Shown: positions 34,005 through 46,700 of the stretch, one piece after another
How the letters are laid out: the number at the start of each line of letters is the position of its first letter
How positions within the stretch are numbered: the first letter of the stretch is position 1
Translations under genes and position numbers: made by a program
Source: Tulasnella sp. 424
Taxonomy: Eukaryota; Basidiomycota; Agaricomycetes; Cantharellales; Tulasnellaceae
Reading direction: 5' to 3'
NCBI GenBank assembly: GCA_019633425.1
Contig: WSUB01000025.1
Span: forward strand, 1 to 64,000
Length of the DNA: 64,000 bases
The notes under the pieces: generated by a model
Told to the model about the DNA's origin: nothing
What the model saw: only the letters and a program-made list of their open reading frames with translations
Database searches by the model: none

Positions 34005-36161
34005 TTACATCGCAACATCTGGAGGCGCCCGCCCGGTTAGCCGAGCAGTGGCATCCGGAGAAGGACTGGCGATTCTCCTTCGCTGTCTGCGCCTAAGGAG
34101 TCCTCGGCCCGATGAAGCATGATTCGAATCCGCCTCGGTCTCCGTTTCGTCGTCTTCATCCTCCTCCAAGTCCGAGTGCGGATGGGATGGTCTTCGCCGC
34201 CCCACAGGAGTGTCGTCATACGCCGAGGAGGACGAGATCGACAAGCCTTGGATATTCACGGCGGGCGAATCAGGCGCCGATGCCAATTGGCCGCGCTGCC
34301 GCTGTCTTTGGATGCCGACAACCCGCAGCCGTTCAACCCACCTGTATACCCACGTGAAAGAAATGTCAGATTTCAATGATTGCCTAGAATTCCAAATTGG
34401 GATCACTTACGCCTCGGCTCTATCCAAGCTCTCCTTGAAGACACCTGCCGCTCCTTTCATCATGTCAAGGCTCTCGGTCGCCAGCGTCAAGACTCTCTTG
34501 GCAGCTCGCTCGGCAGTCGACGCGGCCATCTCTGTCTCACCCGGCGTCGATGCCGGCCCGCCCATCGCGTTCATCTCAGCTTCTTGCTGCTGCATGGCAT
34601 TTGCCCAGCGTTCAGGCAAGAGTAGAATGAAGCTTCGAAGCGTCGCTCGCGCGGGCTCTGGAAGAGCGCCCCCAGCGTACTTGCTCATGACCTCGACTAC
34701 TTGCCTGACGGTGGTCACAACATCTCGCTTCACATCGGTGAGCGTTCGCATGTGCGTCAAAGGAACAAGTGCTCCAGGGTTCTCTGACATCTTCGCATCA
34801 AGTGAGGCGAGGAACTTTTGCAATAGAGTGATCTGCTGATCGATGCGGGCCGTGGCATACTACAACCGGCCATGGTAAAGCGTCAACAACCCGCCCGGCA
34901 GCATCAAAACAAGGCCATCATACCTGCAACCATTCAAGGCAATATTTCAAACGCTTCATATTCTCTTCGCTTATCGCAGCGCCAATACCGCTGGCTTCCA
35001 TCAACACCGTCTGCCACCCGCTCCTGTTGGCAACTTCAACTTGTCCTTGTGATGCTTCTAGATGAAATATGTCAAATACAGTCTCATTGTAGGCCGTCGA
35101 AAGCAGTCTTACCATCTTCGGAAGCAGTGTCCATCAGACTTGCTGTTTGGGGCGTCTCCACTCCATCCTTTGAAGACGACCTTGAGCGAACTCGACTCGC
35201 CGACCTGTCTCGAACTTGCGCCGAAGTCGAGGCCTCGCCTTCATTTGACTCGTTTCTCGGTCCTCCGCCGTATCTTCCCAACTAATGACGTCGGCGAAAA
35301 AAATAGAGAGTTTAAAATTAACCCCCCATGCTCCCCAGCCAAAACCACACACGAGAAGGCGCCCTTACCCTGTCTAATTGACGACAAGCGAACTCATCCA
35401 GCTGGTCCACAGGTAAACGATTGATGACGGGCTTTGATACTGCCTTGACGGAAGACTCGACCAAACCAGCACCGTACTGCAAGGGACAGGTGAGGCGATG
35501 CGCAGAGGTTGGAGCGCCAGGAAAAGAGACTCGGCCGACATACGTTAATAACCCTCGAGCTTGCTTTCGAATAATCATATGCCCTCAGAGCAGTATTGAC
35601 CAACGGAATGTTCGAAACGCGAGTGAGAACGCTATCGGCGGCCTCTGCAGCAGTCCTCGAATCGAACTCGCGCCCATCGTCATACTCGTCGTCATCCAAA
35701 GTCCTCGTGACAGTCGACGGGGAAGTCGCCTGCGACGACGTTGAAGCCGCCGATAACGATGGTGTTGGTGCAATCGACGTAGTCACTAAACCCGACAACG
35801 AAGATTAATGAAAACCACGGGAAATAAAAAGACCGAAGGACAGAGCGGATCGTCGTATATTTTAAACCCGAACAACAACGATTGCATTCCTGACTGATGA
35901 TGACCCACCTCGAGAATGAGTGCCTCTATCCCAGTACGCACTTGAGGAGGACGGTCCGGGGACCATATCATTATCAACTGCCAACCCAGTGCCCCTCATA
36001 TCGCCGAGGGCGCTGACAGCGATAAGGACCTTTTCGTCATGGGTGTCGATGATGGAGCTAGTAGCAGCCTGGTCCATGGATGATGGAGGCGAGTTTTGAG
36101 AGGAAGGTTGGGGAGGAGACTGGTGGTTGACGAGAGAAGCGACCGAGAGTCGACGATCCAT
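34005..36161 (-). CDS. OPI1: Opi1-type transcriptional regulator (phospholipid biosynthesis / CCG-8 family)
   Basis: Opi1 represses inositol/choline-responsive phospholipid genes in yeast; the filamentous-fungus homolog CCG-8 is clock controlled. Start MDRRLSVASLVNHQ at 36161. After a Ser-rich leader come KVLIAVSALGDMRGTGL, the family's first conserved block, then RVSNIPLVNTALRAYDYSK, INYGAGLVESSVKAVSKPVI and DQLDEFACRQLDRL, which match the amphipathic region of the Opi1 domain. The second half has RSGWQTVLMEASGIGAAISE with RLKYCLEWLQYATARIDQQ, and YAGGALPEPARATLRSFILL with LPERWANAM. The C-terminus is acidic then basic (DLEEDEDDETETE, RRRQRRR). Exons are separated by short introns; I did not fix every junction. 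The protein lacks a DNA-binding domain, as expected for a co-regulator. Confidence 0.88.
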
Positions 36162-36584
36162 TGTCGCACTCTCTCCTTTAGGTCGTTTTTGTGCGGGGTG
36201 GAAGCTCGCGGAAGGGGAGAGGCAACATGGCGCACCTCTCCCCGGTTCGCACGTGAAATGGCGTTGCCCCGACTAACTCCGTACGCTCGTGGGTCAGGCG
36301 GCATAAAAGTATATCAGCTTTCGACTAGAGCAAGAGCATGGGCCATAAAGAAAGCTAGCTAGATGTAGAGTAAGTAGTACGCGGAAGAAGAAAACGAAAG
36401 GTAGGAGCGTAGGGTATTTCGGAAGGAGGAGGAGGGAACGGACAGACACAAGCCAGTGCGCACAGAAATATACGCTGAGAAAGGAGATTAGTAGAGCAGT
36501 GGAGCGCCGGGAGTAAATAATATCACTAGAGCCAAGTTCGTCGTTTGTTTTTTTCAGTCCATACGATGCGGGAGGATTGAAATT
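36162..36584. other. Intergenic: Opi1 promoter and Cir1-like 3' region
   Basis: About 420 bp between two minus-strand genes; contains no supportable gene. Confidence 0.5.
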
Positions 36585-39068
36585 CTAGTTTTCGCGACTG
36601 GAACTTTCGTTAACGGTTGTCGTCGCCCATATTTTTTCACCACTCGACTCTCGTTCTCGTCGGGGTAATGGTACTGCAGACGGCGGAGAAGCTTGAGCCA
36701 GAGCCGAGGCCGGACGAGAAGGTGGTCCCATCCTTGATAACGGTCGACTCATCGCAGAGAGTGGACGTGGAGACACGGCTGTTTGAGGTGCGTTTGCCAT
36801 GTCGATGCCTGAACCGGTGACTGGTGGAGGAAGCGAGTTAACTCCACGCATCTCGTCGATTCCTCTCTTGACGCCTTCCATAAGTCTTGAAGTCCGATGA
36901 ACCATGTCCTCCAGTCGCATTTTCTCCTGCCGCAGCTCTTCGTAATGCCGCTCGAGCTCGGCTACAGAGGGGACGTGGCCGTGGTATGTTGAGTGATAAT
37001 CGCCGGCTGGAGGTGAATGACGAGACGATGCTCCCGATTGAGCTGAAGTTGATCGTGAAGAGGTACCATGGCCAGGAGGGTGAAGCAAGGACTCTGGTGG
37101 TGAGCGACGGAGTTGGTGGACTTGGTCGGAATACGAATGGTGACGCGGTTGAGACGATGAGGGGTGTCCAGAGGGGAAGATGGGAGGGAGTTGGTTGTGA
37201 GGATGGACCATGGGGCTGTTTGACCCTCTTCCAAGGCTGGCGAGAGGGGAAGGCGAATAACCTCTGGAGGACGTGCCAGGGCCACCTTCTTTCAATAGAC
37301 TGGGAACAAGGGGCGGCAACTCGACACCCCCACCTTGCGCGGAGGGTGAGGCAAATCGAGGGAGGTAGCCATCGTCATTGGAACGAGCGGCCACTACTGG
37401 ATGAGCAGGTCTGACGGCCACGGGTTGATGATATTGCGTTGCTGGTCTCGTACTGGATCCTGCTTGCTGATCGACGTCCATCGACTCATCCGCTTTTTCA
37501 GGTGCAGACTCTGCAGTGGTATCCTTGGGCTTCTTCGGTGCTCGTTTAGCCTTCTTTTTCTTTGGCCCTTCCCCACCATCGTCTTCAACCCCACTTTGCG
37601 GTGCGCTCTGCTGTCCCGACTGCTGAGACGCGGGCCCGCCCCAGCTGACTGTTACCAAAGCTTCAGCAGCAGCTTGCTCTGCGGTCTTCATGCCTGCTGG
37701 TTGGCCAGTGGCGGGGTAAATGCTTGCCTGTTGAGTCGAGGATGGAGAAGCCCCGTCGTTGTTGTTGCGAGAGCCCGCAGCGGCAGGAACTCTTTTCCTT
37801 CGCTTGATAACGGTTTTCTTCATCGTTTCTGGCCGATGAGTACCATGCAACTTGTGATAGAGACCTGTGATGGGAGATCAAAGTTTTATCAGATAAGATA
37901 ATCAGTACGTCATGAGATATGCTCGCGGATGAGCCAAAAAATGGTGAGAATAAGGCACGTGGATGGTGCGATATGGCTGCGATATGATAAGAAAAATACG
38001 GAAGCTTGCGAATGGACATGTGTGCGTGTGTAATCGAAAAAGTCAAAACACCGCCTCGCACCCAATCGCCAAGAATGGACGCAAAGGCTCACTCTCTGAG
38101 CAAGAAGGGCACGACGGCGACAAGTGGGGAAACAACGGGCGTGCGTGCTGGCACACCATTGCCAGCAGTTGAAACGGCCGCTTGGAGTGGGAACAGAAAA
38201 TCGAGAAGAGAAAAGAGGACGATAGAGACGAGGACGTACCGCATGCGTTGCAGATATTGTTTCCGGCACTGTCACGTCGCCAAAGGGGGGTCGTACTGGT
38301 ACCACAGTTGGTACAGCTGAGAGCACCAACAGGAACAGCGGCACCGCTGTTGGCTCGTTTTTGGGGAGTGATGCTGCGTGGGGGAGGAGCCGGATTGGAC
38401 TTGCCATTGAGGCCATTGGTGTAACCATTCTCCTGTCCTCGAGGGGCGATCGTCCGGGACGCTCCGTTGGCCCGAGGGGATACCGAGGAAGCTTCATGCT
38501 CCGTGTCGGAGGTGCTGGCATTGTCGTGGGGAAGCGTCGCGATGGAGGGGTTCAACGGGGCAGCTGACAAGGGACTTGTCGCGGATACAGTTGGAGAACC
38601 GTGCTGGGAAGTGACTGTGGGATTTGTTGCGGACATGTCCAAGACTGGGGGCAAAGAGTGCTGGGATTGATGTTGGGAGAGTTGAGCTTGGACGATAGCC
38701 TGGGCCTGATGTAGGTAGTTTGAAATAGCGTTATTGTAAGTCGGGCAGCCGTTACACGCGGGAGCGCCTCCTGTGCCGTCACAGCGACCGTCACCGGGAC
38801 AAGTAGCGTGAGGAACAGAGAAAGGAATGGAAGCAGTAGCTGTGGTGGCGGCGGAGGCCTTTGAGGAGGGGGGAGGGGAAGAGGGAGCGAGGAGGGAGGG
38901 GTCGATTGGGATGGTGGACGGAGGAGAAGAAGCGGACTGGGGCAGTTGATGTTTTTGTTGTGCGGCAGGGGACGTGGACATGCTGATATGAGATTCTGTT
39001 GGGATGGATATTGAAGCGCGGGGGGAAAGAGAGTAAGACGACCTGGCACGGAAAGGCGAGGTGGGCAT
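36585..39068 (-). CDS. CIR1: GATA-type iron-responsive transcription factor, Cir1/SreA/Urbs1-like
   Basis: Family members repress siderophore and iron-uptake genes when iron is sufficient. Two exons, 39068-38240 and 37864-36585, sum to 2109 nt (702 aa). About residue 90 is the cysteine-rich block CPGDGRCDGTGGAPACNGCP with TYNN directly after it; in SreA/Urbs1 this region lies between two GATA fingers and senses iron. Here one finger only is found, C-terminal to it: CTNCGTSTTPLWRRDSAGN with NICNACG, then LYHKLHGTHRPETMKK and a basic tail KRRKR. The intron falls inside the finger, just after the last cysteine pair. A predicted coiled coil (ERHYEELRQEKMRLEDMVHR) lies near the C-terminus, and a basic stretch PKKKKAKRAPKKPKD may be a nuclear signal. 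The upstream exon-like sequence at 39119-39330 ends at a GTGAGT and seems to be 5' UTR. Confidence 0.88.
37888..37896 (+). promoter_or_regulatory. ATCAGATAA GATA-factor site inside the Cir1-like gene intron
   Basis: The intron (37865-38239) holds TTTTATCAGATAAGATAATC. ATCAGATAA on the plus strand and ATCTGATAA on the minus strand both match the ATCWGATAA element recognised by fungal iron GATA repressors (established for Sre/SreA/Urbs1 proteins). A second GATAA-type core overlaps. It lies 24-32 nt from the 3' splice site, so part of it may instead be branch-site sequence. Confidence 0.4.
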
Positions 39069-42000
39069 GAGGCAACTGTCGATGACCAGAGGGGGTATGA
39101 ATGAGTGTTGGGACTCACCGTATGCGGCAGATACGGGGATTGCGATGTCGTCTGAGGCGTGCCCGACTGACTTTTTGGAATCTGTATGAGGTGGTTCAAT
39201 TCGGGATGGCGGGTGAATGCGAGGATTCTGTGGATAACGAGGCTGATTGCGGCGGTGTGTGTGGACGTGGTGATCACACTAAGCTTTTTTTCTCTTCCCC
39301 GATGGATAACGAGGACGGTGGCGATCAACGTTTGGTTGCTGTGCTGCCTGATGTCGTGGGTTGCGGCAGGTCAGGCTACGATGTAACGACGGGATGAACG
39401 GCACTAGGAGAGCGAGGGGCAAGGAAAAGATATGAACCACGACTGGCCGAAGATTATCGACGGCTTGGCCAATCACAGCACGGGAGTTACTTTTCACGCT
39501 CCGACGGAAATTGACTCCGATCGGAAATTTCGCTGTGCCAACGATTCTTATCTTTCGTTCCACCTCGCGATATCTATTTCGCTCTGCTCATCGGCTCCCC
39601 TCGATCGCAGTCGTCTTCGTCGTCGTCGCCGTCGAGTACATAACCTTTGTCCAATTCCAGCATGCAGGACTCATCGATATGACTCCTCTGCCGCATTGGA
39701 TCCTCGGCTCAATGATATCCTCCTAGTCTATGTACACAACACCCTCATCTCCGCAAAAGAAAACGGAGCAGGGGGGCGAGGGATAAATTTCTTTTGCATT
39801 GGTTTGCTGTTTCCCGAGCTGCAGGGCTGAACCCAGATCAGCGGACTAGTCTGCTGGCTCGAAACACGCGTCACCACACACCACCGTCTCTCGCCGAGAT
39901 AACGAACACCCGGCGCTTCCCCCCCTCCCCATCAGCCTTATCTGATGTCAAACTTGCGTGATATAGACTGTCTGTCCAATCTTAACTCTTTGATTAACCT
40001 TTGACTTGGGAACGGGGATGAAATAAGATAATCTCGTCATTTCAAGAGGTCGAAGAGCATGAGGACCCGTGCCATCAATTTCCGAACGTAAATCGCAGAG
40101 AGCAAAATATTTCCCGCGTGGGTCCGACGTAATCCCGTGCAATATGCGGGCCCCTCTTCTCCCTCCCCCTCCCACGTATCCCCCAAGCCAACTGTGAATC
40201 TTTTCCTATCCTGTCCAAGTCGCCTTGCGACTGTGCTTTGATTCCAGAGCTCTCAGCTCACACTCAGCGCCACCAGACGATCGTATTCAACCGCCCTGCC
40301 CCTCCACGGCCACAAGGTTCACGGATGGCCTTGTCATGGCGACGACGCCGAGGCCAAGGCCTCTTGGACAAAATGCCTTACCGTTCGCTCGTATTAGCCT
40401 TGCGAAGTTGCTTTGGGCCTGTCTGGGACTGCGATCCCACCGTGCCACCCCCCCACTGATCTCTCGGTCCGTCATATCTGTTATCAGTTACAGCGACCGG
40501 CACAGGATTGCGGGGATATCTCTCTCGGGTTGTCGGACTGTGGGTGCTCACATGGAGACACATTAGCACACGCGGACAAGGAGAAAGGGTTAGACGGTTA
40601 TAAAACGAGTGGCTGGAATGGAAACTCGGAACAGGGGGGGCGTCAAGCCCTCCTCGAAAAGTCTGTTTGAGGAAATGTCTTCCCCGGTCTCGACACCCAT
40701 TTCGGAATTCTATCTAAGTCTTACAAATGATATAATACCCAACTCGGATGGGATGGTCTCGAGCCCGGATGCATTTTGCGTGTCTAGAGAGGTTCCCCTA
40801 GTATCCGCTCTGTTGGCCGGTGGAATATGGCGGCTTCCACCCCGCGTCCGGAAACTTCCGCCATGCTTATCCACGCCCGAACTTCTTGTCCCCTCTGGAT
40901 GACTGGGAAGGTGTCTAGAGCACTGATGCGATAACTCTTTGTTGCCTTGATTGTGGGGTCATCACATGTCAGGGACACCTAGATAATCGGCTTTTGCCAA
41001 AAGGTAACACTCCGCTAATTGACTAGGAAAAGACTGGGGCAGCAAGGTTGAAGGGGGACCTCCACGTGTCTTGTTGTTCTAAGATCAGCAATGCAACACC
41101 AGGCAGCCGGGCTTAAATGACACCTCTATGGAGGCCCCAGTCCCTTGTTCAGCCTTCTATGTCCCCATTCGTCTCTCAGCCGCATTCCACGACTGGCGCA
41201 GCAATCTTCTGTTGGAATTATCTATTGACGGGGGAGTTCTATTTGCCCAGTTGGCGAATCTCGGCAGACCTTTTGGATGCCGTCTTTGAAGCCGGGTCTT
41301 GGACGCCGCTGGCCGCTGATCGAGCCGGCCATTGGGGCTTATAACGGTACCGTTCGTGAGAATACAAAGTCTAGAGAGATCGGAACCTCCCAGACAAGCC
41401 ATCTAATGCAAGTACTGAGTGGCCTAGTTTGGAGATTGCTTGTCCAATTATCCAATTGCTTCACGCGCGGGTGAGTCATAGAGCCATGGTAACAGCATCT
41501 GGAAATTCTAGAGATTAAACCTACTCATCGGAAGCAAGGCTGAGCTGCGTTCCCATACCTTCCTGAAACACTAGCGTGCAGGGAGGTGTACATGCGGACC
41601 GTACCTGGTCGCGGGTGATACGAGATATTCTGACGTCTCGATCCGTAGATGTCACAAAAGAATTCGATAAACGAGGTTTTTACAGAAACCGATGGCTTCG
41701 TCGCTCTGAGGTCATTTGTTTACCAGCCTCATTGGGCGCAAGATGGCATGTGAAGTTCGGTGCGCTCTGGGGATCGCTTCTTCTGGTCAGAAATCCATGC
41801 GGATCGAAGCTTAAATTTGATTTTGAGTACAAGTTTCCGATTTAGGGGTACTTCCTTCTTAGGCAAAGACGATCCCCTGCAGGTAGCGGTGAATACCATG
41901 GACCAGGTAAATAGCCCCACCGGATTCCCTGACTTCGTTCGCCTTGTGTGCCTCGTTAGACATTAGGGTTTATATAAATTATATGTTATACGAGCTCAAA

Positions 42001-42298
42001 AAGCCGTATCGAGAAGCGAGCGAAGTCTCTGTTGAGGTGCAGCAGCTCGTGTGGTGGTTCAGTTGGCGCTGAGTTTGGCATCACTGTAGACCGCAATAGC
42101 ACAGGACTTTATATGGAATATAATTTGACGTGTCATGTTACCGACAGTATATTGCTCCTTTCAAGCTCAAAAGAACGATCGTCCGAGCGCAGAGTGTGAG
42201 GATGGCGATAGCCGAGCCGAACGTGGCGCTGCGAAGCTCTCACGGCTCGATCGCAGCGAAACTACTACACACCAAACGTAACACGCCAAAACCGCAGT
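39069..42298. other. Gene-poor 3.2-kb divergent region between the Cir1-like and PQ-loop genes
   Basis: The left part (39069-about 40250) is the promoter and probable 5' UTR of the Cir1-like gene, including a 5' UTR intron donor near 39118. The rest has many overlapping ORFs below 135 codons on both strands; none shows a motif or a run of open frames joined by plausible introns. I see no tRNA, transposon ends or inverted repeats. An unusually long regulatory region, a non-coding transcript, or a decayed element are all possible. Confidence 0.5.
39938..39946 (-). promoter_or_regulatory. ATCAGATAA site upstream of the Cir1-like gene
   Basis: ATCAGATAA on the minus strand, about 870 bp upstream of the Cir1-like ATG. 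Same consensus as the intronic site. I found no other ATCWGATAA in the window by eye. GATAATC-type cores also occur near 39465 and 40030. Confidence 0.4.
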
Positions 42299-43508
42299 AT
42301 GCCTCAATGGGTCTCCCTCTTAGCCTCTATAGGCATGGGTAAGAAGAATTCAGATTACAATTATTCGTCGCTTCTATAATGACCTCCAATGTTCTTGGAT
42401 AGCCGTTGGCCCGCCTCTCGTCTACGCTGATCAGGCCTACTCTATCGTGAAGCGTCGGTGAGGCCCATCTTGTACCTAATGACCAACGTGTTCACTCAAG
42501 CGATATAACTCTCGGGTAGTGACTCCACCGGGTTCAGTCGAGATGTTTGCGCCATCCTGCTGATCGCGAACATAACTCGGTGTTTCTTTTGGCTTGGAGA
42601 ACGTTTCGAGTTCGGTATGTCCCTTCTTGTCCATAACAACAGACATCCAAGTAATCTCAACGGAATCGTTTCATAGCTCTTCTGGTGCAATCCGTTTTGA
42701 TGATATTGGCCCAACTCGCGTTGCTTTACATTTGCATTCGCTATCGGCCAACAGACTCTCCAGAGGCCCATAGTTCAACCTCCACCCGCCCTTTCGGCTT
42801 TTGGCAATGGAAGCTCTATAGTCAAGTAAGCTTTCCGTTTGCTGTGAACAGTTCGCGCGAGGCTGACGATCCGTGGCTAGTACATCGAGTTTCTGGCCGC
42901 TCTCATGTAAGTTGCATTCGTTCTGTGATGCTATATACCATGGTCTTACGGGCGCTCTAGTATCGTCTTGACAATCGCAGTTTTAATATTTGGTCGCATG
43001 CAATGGTTCATCGCTGGCATTGGCTTCATTGCCATGGGATTAGAGAGCACCCTGCCTCTTCCGCAGCTGTATAGGTACGTACCACTACATTACGTTGAGC
43101 AAGATGGTGATCCGACACAGCTACCTTTAGCAACTATAAACACAAGTCCCTGTACGGGTTTCAGACCTCTACCCTGATTGGATGGGTCGGCGGAGACTCT
43201 TTCAAGTACGTCCATCTTTTTAGTGAAAGCCCACGGCAGACGCTGAACCACCCATCCTTTCTTGAAGAACGGTGTACTTTTTTCTGCAAGGCTCGCCGCT
43301 TCAATTTCAAGTCTGTGCCGTGTTTCAGCTTAGTGTGGATTTCAGTGAGTCCTCCGACTTTGCCGCGGCTTTTAGGGGTCTCTCGCTGACAGGTCATTGG
43401 CGGCGTGTAGTGATTGTTGCCCAAAGATTCATCTACGGAAATTCACCGACCACGTATATGCCTGCGGATGATGATTTAGAAGAGGCGCTGCGACTGGCTG
43501 AGGAATGA
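42299..43508 (+). CDS. PQ-loop repeat membrane protein, SLC66A2/PQLC1 type
   Basis: Small endomembrane protein of the PQ-loop (SLC66) family; exact cargo unknown, the human relative SLC66A2 is linked to endosome-Golgi lipid-flippase traffic. Nine exons: 42299-42338, 42403-42457, 42520-42614, 42677-42825, 42881-42906, 42961-43074, 43131-43205, 43268-43344 and 43411-43508, total 729 nt (242 aa). It reads MPQWVSLLASIGMAVGPPLV, YADQAYSIVKRR, GFSRDVCAILLIANITRCFF, LVQSVLMILAQLALLYICIR, RPFGFWQWKLYSQYIEFLAA. The second PQ-loop repeat is GLESTLPLPQLYSNYKHKSL with GFQTSTLIGWVGGDSFKTVY, then FFLQGSPLQFQVCAVFQLSV and VAQRFIYG. The C-terminal acidic tail DDDLEEALRLAEE is typical for fungal members. It lies head-to-tail with clathrin heavy chain, also a trafficking gene, 280 bp upstream. 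Confidence 0.92.
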
Positions 43509-43787
43509 TGGACCCTAGCTACTGTTTTTGGCTTCCATATCGTTAGTTTTCCAAAACTGGACATTCTTGGAACACCTATCTCGAGTGTAACAGTGTGTCG
43601 CAGCTGCTGTTGGTGCAGTGTGATAGAGGACGCGCTGCTGTCTGCTGCGAGCCAGGGTCGGTGACGGAGATTGTTCCCGCCGTATAACATTCGACTTTGG
43701 ACTGCCAACGGCTACCCTCTGTCTCTCGTCTACCCCCTCCATCACCCACCTCTACCCTTCACCCTACCTACTCAAAGCAGCCACAAA

Positions 43788-46700
43788 ATGGACGGCGGTG
43801 GAACAATTCCAATCGCCTTCTGCGAGCACCTGCAGCTCTCTTCTGTCGGCATCCAGCCGCAATCCATATCTTTCCAGGTGGGCTTGCGCGTTGTCGCTCC
43901 CGCATATGCTACGCGAGAAAGCGGTTCTAACTGTCGTTCGCGTTGGAAAAACACAACCTAGACGCTCACTCTTGAATCTGACCACTTTATCTGCGTACGA
44001 GAAAAAGTTGGCGAGCAGAACCAGGTCATCATCGTCGACCTGGCAGATGCCAATAATGTCATGCGGCGGCCCATCACAGCCGACTCGGCCATTATGCACC
44101 CGCAGCAAAAGATCATCGCGTTGAAAGGTATGGACTTCCTTGTACGCGTAGCAAGTCACAAAGTGCTTATCCGTTTTACCTTTGCCTGTCATGCACAGCC
44201 GCACGACAGCTGCAAGTTTTCAACATCGAGACTAAGACGAAAGTCAAGTCTCATCAGATGAACGAAGATGTCGTGTTCTGGAAATGGATATCCATCAATG
44301 CTATCGGTATTGTGACCGAAACGTCTGTCTACCACTGGTCGATCCAAGATGCCACATCCGCACCTCAAAAAGTCTTCGACCGCCATGCTACGCTTGCTGG
44401 TGCCCAGATTATCAACTATCGCACAACCCCTGACAACAAGTGGCTCGTCCTTGTCGGTATTGCTGGCAACACCAACCCTGGAGGATTCAAAGTCAAGGGT
44501 GCCATGCAACTCTACAGCACCGAACGAGGTGTTAGCCAGCCGATCGAAGGTCATGCCGCAGCATTCGGCGAGTTGAAGCTCGACGGTGCAGCCACTTCCA
44601 CCAAACTCTTTACCTTTTCCGTTAGGACGGCCACTGGAGCGAAGGTACGCCTGAGAGCTCCCGTGTAGGTGATTACTCGGACGCTGAACCGTCCTTTGCA
44701 GCTTCACATTGTAGAAATCGACCATCAAGCACCCAATCCTCAATTCACCAAGAAAGCCGTTGACGTCTTCTTCCCCAAGGAAGCTGCCAACGACTTCCCT
44801 GTCTCCATGCAAGTATCAAAACGACACGGCGTCATCTACCTTGTTACAAAATACGGCTTCATCCACCTGTACGATCTTGAAACCGGTGCCAACATCTACA
44901 TGAACCGCATCAGCGGGGACACCATCTTTGTCACTGCCGAGCATGAGGCCAGCGACGGTATCATTGGAGTCAACAAGAAGGGACAGGTTCTCAGCGTCAA
45001 CGTTGACGATAACACTGTAATTCCTTATATCCTCTCTACCCTGAACAACCCGGAGTTGGCTTTCAAGATGGCCAGCCGTGCCAACCTTCCTGGAGCGGAC
45101 GACTTGTACGTTAAGCAATATCAGCACCTTTTCGCAAGCGGCCAGTACGCCGAAGCCGCTAAGATTGCCGCCAACTCTCCTCGGGTTTGTGACCGTATCT
45201 TGAATCGACTTCACAAATAGCTTATCGATCCTTTATATCTCAGGGTATCCTCCGCACACCAGCGACCATCGAGCAATTCAAGCAGGTCCCAGTGCAACCC
45301 GGCACTCTTTCCCCGATCCTGCAGTACTTCGGTATTTTGCTGGAAAAGGGCGAGTTGAATAAGCACGAGTCCCTTGAACTCGCTCGACCCGTTCTTGCTC
45401 AGGGCCGGAAGCAGCTGCTGGAGAAATGGCTCAAGGAGAACAAGGTACGACATTTCTCCGCTCTTCCCTAACATGCGCTCACATTACCCTGAACAGCTCG
45501 AGTGCAGCGAAGAACTCGGTGATATCGTCCGCCTGCATGACATGACCCTCGCCCTCAGCGTCTACCTCCGAGCCAACACTCCCAATAAGGTTGTGGCCTG
45601 CTTTGCGGAGCTCGGACAATATGACAAGATCGTTCTGTACTCGAAGAAAGTCGGTTACCAGCCCGACTACGTTGCTTTGCTTCAGCACATCATGCGTGTC
45701 GCGCCGGAGAAGGGTGCAGAGTTTGCCACCCAACTCGCCAACGATGAGGCCGGACCACTGGTCGATGTGGAAAGGGTGAGTGACCGTATAAACGTTACAT
45801 TTTTTGCTTTGCTAATCACTCCCGAAACCAGGTCGTCGATATTTTCATGTCGCAGAACTTGATCCAGCCAGCTACTGCATTCTTGTTAGATGCGCTAAAG
45901 GACAACAAGCCCGAGCAAGCCCATCTCCAAACCCGTCTCTTGGAAATGAACCTCATGAACGCCCCGCAAGTGGCCGATGCCATCCTCGGCAACGAGATGT
46001 TTACTCATTATGATCGGGCACGAATTGCCAACCTCTGCGAGAAGGCTGGGCTGTTACAAAGGGTTGGTGCGACTTTCTGTTACCTCGAGGCCTGTGACTG
46101 ACAATCCACTACAGGCTCTGGAGCACTACGAGGATATCGCGGACATCAAGCGTGTCATCGTTCACACCTCTACTCTCAATCCAGAGGTACAGTTCGGTCC
46201 CAAATGCTTTACGAGACGTCTGGTTGACAACTCCCGTTATAGTGGCTTGTCAACTACTTCAGCCGACTTACAACGGATCAATCTCTGGAATGTATGAAGG
46301 AGATGTTGAGAATAAACATCCGACAGAACCTTCAAGTGGTCATTCAAGTTGCGACCAAGTACTCCGATATCCTCGGTCCTGTCAAGGTTATCGAAATGTT
46401 CGAGTCATTCAAGTCGTCGGAGGGTGCGCATTTCCGAGAAACCGTCTCCGGCCTCTTGCTGATCAGTTACCATCAGGTCTCTACTACTATCTCGGTTCCA
46501 TCGTCAACCTCAGCCAAGATCCGGAAGTCCACTTCAAGTATATTCAAGCCGCGACGCGCACTGGCCAGGTCCGAGAAGTGGAGCGCATCTGCCGCGAGAG
46601 CAATTTCTACAACCCGGAGAAGGTCAAGAACTTCTTGAAGGAAGCCAAGTTGCCGGATCAGCTCCCCCTCATCATTGTCTGCGATCGCTTCGACTTTGTC

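Noticed and set aside
34119..34839. 209-codon plus-strand frame over the Opi1 gene
   Set aside because: Antisense shadow; the minus-strand frame carries the conserved Opi1 blocks.
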